DNA from: Aestuariibacter sp. GS-14
Lineage (GTDB): Bacteria; Pseudomonadota; Gammaproteobacteria; Enterobacterales; Alteromonadaceae
Direction of reading: 5' to 3'
Length of the DNA stretch: 64,000 nucleotides
Assembly: GCF_006494365.1 (NCBI RefSeq)
Contig: NZ_VHIP01000003.1
Span: 248,001-312,000, forward strand
Shown here: positions 20,190-27,490 of the stretch, in pieces
How positions within the stretch are numbered: position 1 is the stretch's first letter
Layout: the number at the start of each line of letters is the position of its first letter
Position numbers and translations under genes: made by a program
Notes under the pieces: generated by a model
What the model saw: the letters and a program-made list of their open reading frames with translations, nothing else
Databases searched by the model: none
What the model was told of the DNA's origin: nothing

Positions 20190-22007
20190 ATGAGTGCTTT
20201 TGACGCAACGGCTTTTCTGAAATCACTGACTCACCAGCCTGGTGTATACAGAATGTATAACGAGGCTGGTGATGTAATTTATGTAGGAAAGGCAAAAAAC
20301 CTCAAAAATCGCGTTTCCAGTTATTTTAAACAAACCGTAGACAGCCCAAAAACCAAGGCGCTGGTAAGTCAGATTGCGCAAATGGATGTCACTGTGGTGA
20401 ACAGTGAAACCGAAGCGTTTCTGCTTGAAAACAACTTTATTAAGAAATACCGGCCGCGTTACAACGTATTGTTACGCGACGATAAATCTTATCCTTTTAT
20501 CTACCTGTCTGATCACGAACATCCCAGATTGTCTTTTCATCGCGGCCCGCAAAAGAAAAAAGGGGAATATTTTGGTCCGTACCCCAGCGCTTGGGCAGTG
20601 CGGGAAAGCCTGCGCTCGATGCAAAAGTTATTTCCGGTTCGCCAGTGTGAAGACAGTTATTACCGGGCTCGCAGTAGACCGTGTTTGCAGTATCAAATGC
20701 AACGCTGCTCTGCGCCATGTGTAAAAGGCTATGTCACCGACAACGAATACGCAGAGCAGGTGCAGTGGGTTCGGTTGTTTTTGAAAGGCAAAAACCAACA
20801 GGTGATTAATTCACTGGTAGATAAAATGGAAGCTGCCAGCCAGCAGCTAAATTTTGAAGCTGCGGCTCGATATCGCGACCAAATTAATGCGCTGCGTAAA
20901 GTGCAGGAGCGCCAGTGGGTAGCAGGTACGCAGGATGAAATGGACATCTTTGGCTTTGCGTTTAAAGGCAATATGGCCTGTATACAGGTAATGTTCATTC
21001 GCGATAGTCAGTTACTTGGCAGTAAAGCGTTTTTCCCAAAAGTACCGTCTACCGCAACCGAAGATGAGATTTTTGAAGCTTTCCTGCTGCAATTCTATTT
21101 AGCGGGCAATAAAGTTATTCCCAAACAAATAGTGCTTCCAAAGGAACTCAGTGATGAGTCGGCGATTGCTGATTTATTAAGTCAGGAAGCCGGTTATCGG
21201 GTGAAGTTTTTTAAAGGGGCCCGGGAAGAAAAACGTCAGTATTTACAATTAGCTCAGGTGAATGCACTGAATGCGCTGGAAGCGCAATACGGACAACAAA
21301 AATCAGTCTTTGCCCGATATGTTGATTTGGAAGAGGCGCTGGAATGGGAAAGCCCGATTCAGCGTATGGAATGCTTTGATATTAGCCATACCTCGGGTCA
21401 GCAAACGGTAGCATCGTGTGTGGTATTTAATCGCGAAGGGCCACTTAAAAGTGATTACCGCCGTTATAATATTGAAGGGATCACGCCGGGCGATGACTAT
21501 GCGGCCATGGCGCAGGCGCTCGCCCGACGCTACAAAAATGTGCAGGATGCGGAAAAAATTCCTGACATTTTGTTTATCGACGGTGGGAAAGGGCAGTTAT
21601 CACAAGCGGAACAATTCTTTGCTGAATGGCCTTACGATAAGAAGCCTTTTCTTATAGGTGTTGCCAAAGGCACCACCCGAAAACCAGGTTTAGAAACCTT
21701 GATCCTGGCTGACTCTCACGACACCATTCCTATGAATGCAGACAGGCCGGGGCTGCATCTTATTCAGCATATTCGCGACGAATCGCACCGGTTTGCTATA
21801 TCTGGCCACAGAAACCGCCGTCAGAAGGTAAAGACCACCAGTGCGTTGGAGTCTATCCCGGGCATTGGCGCTAAGCGTCGCCAATCCCTATTGAAGTACA
21901 TGGGTGGCTTGCAGGGGTTGAAGAAAGCCAGCAAAAGCGAAATTGCCAGTGTGCCGGGTATCAGTGAAGAACTGGCTGAAACCATCTACGATCATTTACA
22001 CAATTAA
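20190..22007 (+). CDS. uvrC: Excinuclease ABC subunit C
   Basis: Makes both incisions in nucleotide excision repair with UvrB. It has an N-terminal GIY-YIG nuclease (GVYRMYNEAGDVIYVGKAKN, residues 18-37), a UVR domain near 203-238 that contacts UvrB, an RNase H-like 5' nuclease (ECFDISHTSGQ, DGGKGQLSQA), and C-terminal helix-hairpin-helix repeats. The 605 residues are close to E. coli's 610. It is probably cotranscribed with uvrY and pgsA. Confidence 0.97.
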   Translation: MSAFDATAFLKSLTHQPGVYRMYNEAGDVIYVGKAKNLKNRVSSYFKQTVDSPKTKALVSQIAQMDVTVVNSETEAFLLENNFIKKYRPRYNVLLRDDKSYPFIYLSDHEHPRLSFHRGPQKKKGEYFGPYPSAWAVRESLRSMQKLFPVRQCEDSYYRARSRPCLQYQMQRCSAPCVKGYVTDNEYAEQVQWVRLFLKGKNQQVINSLVDKMEAASQQLNFEAAARYRDQINALRKVQERQWVAGTQDEMDIFGFAFKGNMACIQVMFIRDSQLLGSKAFFPKVPSTATEDEIFEAFLLQFYLAGNKVIPKQIVLPKELSDESAIADLLSQEAGYRVKFFKGAREEKRQYLQLAQVNALNALEAQYGQQKSVFARYVDLEEALEWESPIQRMECFDISHTSGQQTVASCVVFNREGPLKSDYRRYNIEGITPGDDYAAMAQALARRYKNVQDAEKIPDILFIDGGKGQLSQAEQFFAEWPYDKKPFLIGVAKGTTRKPGLETLILADSHDTIPMNADRPGLHLIQHIRDESHRFAISGHRNRRQKVKTTSALESIPGIGAKRRQSLLKYMGGLQGLKKASKSEIASVPGISEELAETIYDHLHN

Positions 22008-22103
22008 ACGGATATAATCCGTCACTGTTTGATTCCAACTTCCTTAATTTGGCATATCGTGTGACAATACGATGAAATAATAAGGATCCCTTCTGAGTTG
22101 TGT

Positions 22104-22670
22104 ATGTGGACAATTCCAAACATTATTACCCTGATTCGGGTAGTACTTATTCCCGTATTTGTATGTGTGTATTTCCTCGACTGGCGCTGGGCGCACGAGG
22201 TTGGCGCGTTTATCTTTTGGTTTGCTGCTATTACCGATTGGTTCGATGGATATCTGGCTCGCAAACTTGAGCAATCTACGCCGTTCGGTGCCTTTTTAGA
22301 TCCAGTGGCCGATAAACTTATTGTTGCGGCGGCTTTGCTCATGATTACACACACTTACGATTCTGTTTTTATTACTATTCCGGCTATTCTATTGTTGATC
22401 CGCGAAATCTATGTTTCGGCATTACGAGAGTGGATGGGATCACAAGGCGTAAGGGATACTGTGCAGGTATCGTTTATCGGTAAAGCCAAAACCATGGCGC
22501 AAATGTTAGCCTTAATTGGCTTACTTTCTGGTTTAGAAAGTTTTATGGGTTTTCCAATTTACTGGGTAACGCTGGGTTATGGATTACTTTATATTGCTAC
22601 TGTGCTGTCTGTTTGGTCTATGGTTGTGTATACAAAGGCCGCGTGGCCGCACCTAGCGGGTAAATCCTGA
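22104..22670 (+). CDS. pgsA: CDP-diacylglycerol-glycerol-3-phosphate 3-phosphatidyltransferase
   Basis: Inner-membrane enzyme making phosphatidylglycerophosphate. The CDP-alcohol phosphotransferase signature is complete: D-x2-D-G-x2-A-R-x8-G-x3-D-x3-D, seen as DWFDGYLAR then GAFLDPVADK. Several transmembrane helices are evident. I chose ATG 22104 (188 residues), which gives MWTIPNIITLIRV as in relatives; a TTG lies two codons upstream. It follows uvrC, the usual uvrY-uvrC-pgsA order. Confidence 0.95.
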   Translation: MWTIPNIITLIRVVLIPVFVCVYFLDWRWAHEVGAFIFWFAAITDWFDGYLARKLEQSTPFGAFLDPVADKLIVAAALLMITHTYDSVFITIPAILLLIREIYVSALREWMGSQGVRDTVQVSFIGKAKTMAQMLALIGLLSGLESFMGFPIYWVTLGYGLLYIATVLSVWSMVVYTKAAWPHLAGKS

Positions 22671-22763
22671 GTAGCGAAAAGGTTGAATTTACACCGAAAT
22701 GACCGAATTATAAGCAAACAAACTTTTTTTGGTTAAAAACGCGGCGAAAGGGATTTTTTGTTG

Positions 22764-22798
22764 TTGACACATTTGTTTGGGCAGGTAGAATGCCTCCC
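22764..22798 (+). promoter_or_regulatory. tRNA operon promoter with GC-rich discriminator
   Basis: Perfect TTGACA (22764-22769), 16-bp spacer and TAGAAT (22786-22791), followed by the GC-rich GCCTCCC. Such discriminators are typical of stringently controlled stable-RNA promoters. It lies about 16 bp before tRNA-Gly and probably drives the Gly-Cys-Leu cluster. Confidence 0.8.
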
Positions 22799-22807
22799 AC
22801 ATTCGAA

Positions 22808-22883
<76 letters not shown>

Positions 22884-22940
22884 ATTCTCGAATGGTTTGC
22901 GTTATAAATAAGGTTTAGCCTTGAGTTGTTACGCAACAAT

Positions 22941-23014
22941 GGCGGAATGGCAGAATGGCTATGCAGCGGATTGCAAATCCGTGGATCTCGGTTCGACTCC
23001 GGGTTCCGCCTCCA
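22941..23014 (+). tRNA. tRNA-Cys(GCA)
   Basis: 74 nt including CCA. Acceptor GGCGGAA pairs with TTCCGCC, and the anticodon loop TTGCAAA gives GCA. It sits 57 bp after tRNA-Gly, the common Gly-Cys-Leu order. Confidence 0.97.
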
Positions 23015-23059
23015 TTATTTCGGGCAACCAGCCCACACCAGCACTTAAGTGCAACCCAA

Positions 23060-23146
23060 GCCCGGGTGGTGAAATTGGTAGACACAAGGGATTTAAAATC
23101 CCTCGCTGGTAACAGCGTGCCGGTTCAAGTCCGGCCCCGGGCACCA
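23060..23146 (+). tRNA. tRNA-Leu(UAA)
   Basis: 87 nt including CCA, type II with a variable arm. Acceptor GCCCGGG pairs with CCCGGGC, and the anticodon loop TTTAAAA gives TAA. Its 3' part is the left copy of the 60-bp direct repeat bounding the micro-island that follows. Confidence 0.97.
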
Positions 23147-23150
23147 TTTC
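23091..23150 (+). repeat. Left direct repeat (attL-like) in tRNA-Leu
   Basis: The 60 bp from the anticodon loop to just past CCA recur at 24261-24320 with a single difference (C versus A in the variable arm), 1170 bp away. This is the classical footprint of tyrosine-recombinase integration into a tRNA 3' end. Confidence 0.88.
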
Positions 23151-23269
23151 ATATATCGATAGTATCCACTAACAAAACTAAAAATAATATGTCATTGTAG
23201 ACGTATAGTAGACATTTATAATGGACAGTTGTGTCCTTTCAGAATGTCTATTATATTAAACTGGAACAT

Positions 23270-23437
23270 TTAATCTGACTTACCGTCCAAAGGACGTCGA
23301 ATCATTAATGCTGTAGTTGCATGAGCATAGGCAGCAGGAATGGCCTTCCATTGTTTTAGAGATTCAAGCTTAAGCTTGTTTTGTAGGTCCAAATTGCGTA
23401 TTAGCCCTAAAGCTGATAGGCGCTGAACACCCCGACC
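23270..23437 (-). pseudogene. Possible 3' remnant of an unidentified island gene
   Basis: On the minus strand a stretch of about 55 codons without stops ends at TAA (23270-23272) and would encode protein-like sequence ending AHATTALMIRRPLDGKSD. It has no start codon and is preceded by a stop near 23440. I do not recognise the family. It could be the tail of a lost island gene, or chance. Confidence 0.25.
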
Positions 23438-23471
23438 AAGAGTGCTTCAGGTGATTTGGAACTCTATTTCA

Positions 23472-23867
23472 ATGCCAATTAAATCTAAATTAATTTCAAA
23501 AGAAGCTCGTAAATATTACGAAAACACCTCGTTTGAACACCTTGTCAGCACTTGGCTGCAGCGTGATGGATGGGAAGTTTACGCACCGTATGTCGATCAT
23601 GGTGCAAAGACGGACGTACTCATTTCAGATGGAAATCATTTTTATCGCATTCAAGTCAAATCTGTGGATACTAGCGACGAAAATATTGTTGTGATCCCTC
23701 AGTGGAGTGAAGAAGACGATATTGATTTTGTTATCTACTTCTCTAAAAGAGCAGACTGGGGTTATATTACGCCCAAATACAGCACTCGGCGTAAGTTAAA
23801 GCATCCTGAACATATTCGCTTTCACCAGCAAGCAAAGAATTTCAAAAAGGCATTTGATAAAGCGTAG
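23472..23867 (+). CDS. PD-(D/E)XK nuclease-like hypothetical protein
   Basis: A 131-residue protein from ATG 23472; the frame is open from GTG 23442 and neither start has a strong SD. The pattern FEHLVSTWLQRDGW, then GAKTDVLI, then FYRIQVKS resembles a PD-(D/E)XK core, with E in the first helix, D in the first strand and Q-x-K in place of the usual E-x-K. Families with this core include phage and intron-associated nucleases and island restriction-like proteins. It is the only cargo-like gene inside the tRNA-Leu micro-island. No partner methylase is present. The fold assignment is by eye and provisional. Confidence 0.6.
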   Translation: MPIKSKLISKEARKYYENTSFEHLVSTWLQRDGWEVYAPYVDHGAKTDVLISDGNHFYRIQVKSVDTSDENIVVIPQWSEEDDIDFVIYFSKRADWGYITPKYSTRRKLKHPEHIRFHQQAKNFKKAFDKA

Positions 23868-23887
23868 ATTATAAAAATCGCACTTAA

Positions 23888-23947
23888 CCTGTCCCACCTG
23901 TCCCACCTGTCCCACCTGTCCCAAACTCGGGTGCAGGTAGGACAGGT
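23888..23947. repeat. 9-bp iteron-like tandem repeats
   Basis: CCTGTCCCA occurs four times head to tail (23888-23923). After a 13-bp gap a near-inverted copy (TAGGACAGG) lies at 23938-23946. The array sits between the convergent 3' ends of the two island genes. Phase-constant 9-bp repeats of this sort could be protein-binding iterons of a replication origin or an excision control site; that role is inferred. Confidence 0.6.
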
Positions 23948-23953
23948 AAACCG

Positions 23954-24241
23954 TTAAAAGAGATCATCAGGATGTACACCTAGCTTCTTGGCAAATTGGA
24001 GTCTCATTTCGTTAGGTTTTGGAAATTGATACATCATATTCACACCTCGTTTTCCGGTCTTAGGTGTTTTTAAACATTTAAGTGCTTTACCAATTTTTGA
24101 TCTGAGCTGTGGCTCCGATTCCGAGGCCAAATTTCGCATTTTGAGGTAATCCTCTAACCTTATTTTGATATCTTCAGGTTTAGCTCTTGGAGCGCCAAAT
24201 GGAAGCACTTTTTGTAACTCGTGAAGAATATATTCATCCAT
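23954..24241 (-). CDS. Hypothetical island protein, 95 aa
   Basis: Small, basic, mostly helical protein (MDEYILHELQKVLPFGAP at the start, KTGKRGVNMMYQF in the second half). I do not recognise a family with certainty. The layout resembles the C-terminal winged-helix tails of phage or satellite primases, and the adjacent iteron-like repeats would fit a replication remnant, but this is weak. The ATG at 24241 lies 20 bp inside the right direct repeat, consistent with it belonging to the island. Confidence 0.5.
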   Translation of the reverse strand: MDEYILHELQKVLPFGAPRAKPEDIKIRLEDYLKMRNLASESEPQLRSKIGKALKCLKTPKTGKRGVNMMYQFPKPNEMRLQFAKKLGVHPDDLF

Positions 24242-24260
24242 TATTGAAAGGTTTGAGAGT

Positions 24261-24320
24261 ATTTAAAATCCCTCGCTGGTAAAAGCGTGCCGGTTCAAGT
24301 CCGGCCCCGGGCACCATTTC
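24261..24320 (+). repeat. Right direct repeat (attR-like), partial tRNA-Leu
   Basis: Second copy of the tRNA-Leu 3' end (59 of 60 bp identical to 23091-23150), without the 5' half of the tRNA, so it is not a functional tRNA gene. Weaker similarity continues about 20 bp beyond (TATCCAC in both). Confidence 0.88.
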
Positions 24321-24384
24321 TTATATTTAATAATATCCACCCAATTAACTAATGAATTACCAATTCGCAATTGCTATGTGAAAT

Positions 24385-24418
24385 GGGAGAAATTGGAGAA
24401 ATAGGAGAAATGGGAAAT
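24385..24418. repeat. Second 9-bp tandem repeat, NGGAGAAAT
   Basis: GGGAGAAAT, TGGAGAAAT and AGGAGAAAT follow each other at 24385-24411, then a decayed fourth unit. It lies 65 bp outside the right direct repeat and has the same 9-bp period as the array at 23888. The rest of 24321-24480 is featureless A/T-rich sequence. Confidence 0.55.
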
Positions 24419-24480
24419 GCCGTCTTTTATACCGCATATTCCCCATTAATCACCCTGAGTGTTCGTTTCAGGCCTTCACT

Positions 24481-25713
24481 TCAAGTTACTGCGTGCTTCG
24501 TCTGGAATTCGGGCTCGAGGTAGCGGCGCTGTTGAATAATGTGCTGTAATTTCTCACAGGCCAACCACACCTCTTCATATCCAATGTAGAGTGGGGCAAA
24601 GCCAACCCGCAAAATGTTCGGTGCCCGGAAATCGGCAATCACGCCCTCTGCTATCCAGGCCTGACAAATGGCGTAAGCATGCTCATGCTGGAACGCTAAC
24701 TGACTGCCTCGCTGCGCTGGGTTTAATGGGCTTGCTAATTGCAGTTCATCGGTTAGGTGTAAGTGGGCTAAACACAACAGCATGAATTCGCCCAAGGCAA
24801 TCGACTTATCCCTGACGTGTTGAATATCAATGTTACTCCACATTTCCAGCGCAGCATGCAAAACTGACATGGAGATAACAGGTGGGGTGCCAGCCAAACT
24901 TTGCGTAACACTCTCGTGTGGAGTATAACCCCCACTAAACGTGAATGGAGTAGCATGGCCCATCCAGCCGGTAATGGGCTGAATAAACGCATTACTATGA
25001 CGTTCAGCTACATACATGAATGCCGGTGCGCCTGGTCCACCATTGAGGTATTTGTAGGTACAGCCAATAGCAAAATCTACCTGCCACCGCGCCAACTCTA
25101 TGGGTATTACGCCTGCAGAGTGGGCTAAATCCCACACTGTGAGTATACCGTGCTGATGAGCGGCATGCGTTATCCTTGCCATATCAAGCAGGTGTCCGGT
25201 GCGAAAATTTACCTGTGTTAACAGTAATATGGCAACATCATCGTTTAACGCCGACTCAATGTCGGATTCGTTAACAGTAATGAGTTGGCAGCGCTGTTCG
25301 CCCAATAATTGATGAATTCCCTGCACTATATACACGTCCGTTGGGAAATTATCGGCCGTGGTAACAATTTTGGTTCGGCCCGGTTGCATTGCCAGCGCAC
25401 CACAAAGCACCTTAAATAAATTTACCGAAATGGAATCGCAGCAAATAACCTGACTTGGCTTAGCGCCAAGTAGCGGCGCAATTCGCGCACCACACTGCTG
25501 TGGCAGGTTAATCCAGGCATGTTTATTCCAACTGGTAATGAGGTCTCGCCCCCATTGTTGCTCAACAACTTCAGCCGCTCTTTTTCTGGCTGCTTTAGGT
25601 AGGGCACCTAATGAATTGCCATCCAGATAAACACAATTAGCAGGTATATCAAATTCGTTACGGCATGCAGCCAGTGGATCCAGTTGGTCCCGTTTTCGGG
25701 CTTCTTCGAGCAT
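24481..25713 (-). CDS. kynU: Kynureninase
   Basis: PLP enzyme cleaving L-kynurenine to anthranilate and alanine (or 3-hydroxykynurenine to 3-hydroxyanthranilate) in tryptophan catabolism. The 410 residues match. VYLDGNSLGALP near residue 28, VWDLAHSAGVIP near 193, and the PLP lysine in CTYKYLNGGPGAP (K221) are diagnostic. The start is only 1 bp after the upstream hydrolase gene, so the two are cotranscribed. No tryptophan 2,3-dioxygenase gene is present in the window. Confidence 0.95.
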   Translation of the reverse strand: MLEEARKRDQLDPLAACRNEFDIPANCVYLDGNSLGALPKAARKRAAEVVEQQWGRDLITSWNKHAWINLPQQCGARIAPLLGAKPSQVICCDSISVNLFKVLCGALAMQPGRTKIVTTADNFPTDVYIVQGIHQLLGEQRCQLITVNESDIESALNDDVAILLLTQVNFRTGHLLDMARITHAAHQHGILTVWDLAHSAGVIPIELARWQVDFAIGCTYKYLNGGPGAPAFMYVAERHSNAFIQPITGWMGHATPFTFSGGYTPHESVTQSLAGTPPVISMSVLHAALEMWSNIDIQHVRDKSIALGEFMLLCLAHLHLTDELQLASPLNPAQRGSQLAFQHEHAYAICQAWIAEGVIADFRAPNILRVGFAPLYIGYEEVWLACEKLQHIIQQRRYLEPEFQTKHAVT

Positions 25714-25714
25714 C

Positions 25715-26560
25715 TTATTGTCCGTTTAACAGTATGTTTAACAAAGTGTGATAAGCAAGGGATTCAGAATGCAGGTAATCGAAATGACCAGCGCCCGGCA
25801 CCTCTACAACGGTAGCACCTGGAAACCGGCTTTGTCGTTCATCCACGATTTGATCTGCTGTGCCTTGCAGCAGTAGTACGGGAGACGTGATATTTTCGAT
25901 CGAGGGTGTCGCTTCTTTATATACATCCGGGCGTTCGTCTGGTGTACCATCAAAAAACAGTGGCGTGGCGGTTTCGCAACTGTTTGAGCCCTGTGCGTAC
26001 AGTTCCGGTTGTGTAATAGCTGCCAGGCCAATAACCTTTCGAACTGGCAACGATAAAGCTTGCGCGGCTAACAAAGCCAGATGCCCGCCCGCAGAGTGAC
26101 CCGCAAGATAAACCGGGGTATTGGCGTTGTTGGATTTCGCCAGGTTAATAGCCTGATGTGTAGCTGAAGTAACATCTTCTGCACTGCCGGGCCAGCCACC
26201 GCCAACATCTCCTGTACGGCGATATTCAATGGCGTACACATTGACGCCAGCACTGGCCAGAGCGGTAAACATTGGCTGTCCGTGTGTGTAATCAAACGCG
26301 TTTAGCCAACAGCCGCCATGAATAAACACCAAGGTCGCGGATGCCTTGCCGGCTGCCTGCCACACATAAATGCGTTGCAGCGGATCTTCACCATAGGCAA
26401 CTTCTGCGCTATACCGCGAATAGGGAAGCGCAATCACCTCGCTGTAGGGAATGTTTACCCGACTACCGTTGGATTGAGCAGGCATGCGTTCCGTTGAATT
26501 AAGCGTGTGACATGCCGTAACGACTGACGTTAGCAGTAACAAAGGGAGCAGCTTTTTGAT
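25715..26560 (-). CDS. Lipoprotein alpha/beta hydrolase, kynurenine formamidase-like, with apparent ATC start
   Basis: A 281-residue alpha/beta hydrolase with oxyanion motif HGGCW (81-85), nucleophile GHSAGG (S156), acid D236 and H259. HGGxW plus GHSAGGH is the pattern of eukaryotic-type kynurenine formamidases, and the gene lies directly upstream of kynU, so N-formylkynurenine hydrolysis is a reasonable guess. The N-terminus reads as a perfect lipoprotein signal, xKKLLPLLLLTSVVTAC with lipidated C17, which would place it outside the cytoplasm. The codon at the natural start is ATC, 7 nt after AAGGA. The frame stays open back to TTG 26623, inside a terminator. Confidence 0.8.
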   Translation of the reverse strand: MKKLLPLLLLTSVVTACHTLNSTERMPAQSNGSRVNIPYSEVIALPYSRYSAEVAYGEDPLQRIYVWQAAGKASATLVFIHGGCWLNAFDYTHGQPMFTALASAGVNVYAIEYRRTGDVGGGWPGSAEDVTSATHQAINLAKSNNANTPVYLAGHSAGGHLALLAAQALSLPVRKVIGLAAITQPELYAQGSNSCETATPLFFDGTPDERPDVYKEATPSIENITSPVLLLQGTADQIVDERQSRFPGATVVEVPGAGHFDYLHSESLAYHTLLNILLNGQ

Positions 26561-26592
26561 AAGAAAATCCTTATTGAAATGAACGAATTCAA

Positions 26593-26615
26593 CAAAAAGG
26601 GCACATGATGTGCCC
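26593..26615 (-). terminator. Terminator after the NIT-like gene
   Basis: On the minus strand GGGCACA and TGTGCCC pair around a 3-nt loop and are followed by TTTTTG. It separates the chemoreceptor pair from the hydrolase-kynU operon. Confidence 0.85.
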
Positions 26616-26645
26616 CTAAACAATTGGTCTGTTACTGAAGCGAAT

Positions 26646-27479
26646 TTAGCGATAATTGTGTTTTATAGCATTAATTTCGTTATCTAACACGGTATTACAT
26701 AAATCCATAGTGTGACTGGCCAGATTAAAGTACTCCTGGCTTGCCAAAGTAACTTTACTCACGTTAATTAATTGTTCCCGTATTGTCTTTGTGAGTGTCA
26801 GACACGCTTGTTTGGCTTGCTCAATTTGCGCTATGGATGAACCTGCCTGTAGCAAGGTTAAGCGGTCAAACGACTGACTGCTCAAGGTATTTATTTTCTC
26901 GACAAGGTAACCCAGTTTAACTTTATCGATTTGAGTAGATTCACCTTTGGTAGCCACGGCAACGCCAATAGCGCGTGCCTGGCCAATAAATTCAATCACT
27001 TTGGGAAATTCATGCCATAAAAAGTGAATCTGTGGCGTTGCTTGTTGTTCGCCTCCAAATTCAATGTTTTCAGCCACATCCTCAAGCAAGTAAAGCAAGG
27101 TTTCTATTAAATGAGTGTGCTGTTGAAAACTGCTGGCTACCGTGAGAGTTTCGGCATTGCCTTTTAATCGGCTCCAGTGATCCTGGTAACTGTCCCAACG
27201 CTCCTCACGTTTTAGCATGTCATTGTGTTTTAGCGGGTCAGCAATGCCTGAAATATGTTGTTTAAGAGCAAGTAATTCATTTCGAACAGATTGGTTGCCT
27301 TGCAAATATGACGCCGTTAACCCCCGGTGTTTTTGAGTGTAACTGATAATTTTCTTGATACTTCCGATTAACTCCAGCGCATTGTAAAGGCGCTGTTTTA
27401 ACAAACGCCGACTGCGAAACCATTGAAAGGCAATCAAGCCAATCAGTAACAACACCATTCCCAATATAAGCATACTCAT
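26646..27479 (-). CDS. Membrane-anchored NIT-like (nitrate/nitrite-sensing type) protein
   Basis: 277 residues. One N-terminal transmembrane helix (about 2-20) is followed by an all-helical domain. YTQKHRGLTASYLQGN near residue 52 resembles the QxxRG core of NIT sensor domains, which bind nitrate or nitrite in several receptors. No signalling or catalytic domain follows. It begins 11 bp after the chemoreceptor gene, so the two are probably a split sensor-signalling pair. The NIT assignment is by motif only. Confidence 0.6.
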   Translation of the reverse strand: MSMLILGMVLLLIGLIAFQWFRSRRLLKQRLYNALELIGSIKKIISYTQKHRGLTASYLQGNQSVRNELLALKQHISGIADPLKHNDMLKREERWDSYQDHWSRLKGNAETLTVASSFQQHTHLIETLLYLLEDVAENIEFGGEQQATPQIHFLWHEFPKVIEFIGQARAIGVAVATKGESTQIDKVKLGYLVEKINTLSSQSFDRLTLLQAGSSIAQIEQAKQACLTLTKTIREQLINVSKVTLASQEYFNLASHTMDLCNTVLDNEINAIKHNYR

Positions 27480-27490
27480 ACGCTTTCCTC

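Larger units (their letters stand above)
23151..24320. mobile_element. 1.17-kb micro-island in tRNA-Leu
   Basis: The DNA between the two tRNA-Leu 3'-end copies holds a nuclease-like gene (23472-23867), an unknown gene on the other strand (23954-24241), 9-bp repeats between their 3' ends, and a possible coding remnant at the left. There is no integrase, so this is either a deletion remnant of a larger island or satellite, or a very small element mobilised in trans. The left 320 bp (23151-23471) has no convincing gene apart from the remnant. Confidence 0.75.

Noticed and set aside
22921-23200. Open frames running through the Gly-Cys-Leu tRNA cluster
   Set aside because: They overlap complete, well-folded tRNA genes and have no protein-like pattern or ribosome-binding site.
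23888-23947. CRISPR array
   Set aside because: The repeat unit is 9 bp without spacers; no cas genes are present.
24261-24320. A second tRNA-Leu gene
   Set aside because: Only the 3' part is present; the acceptor 5' strand and D-arm are missing.
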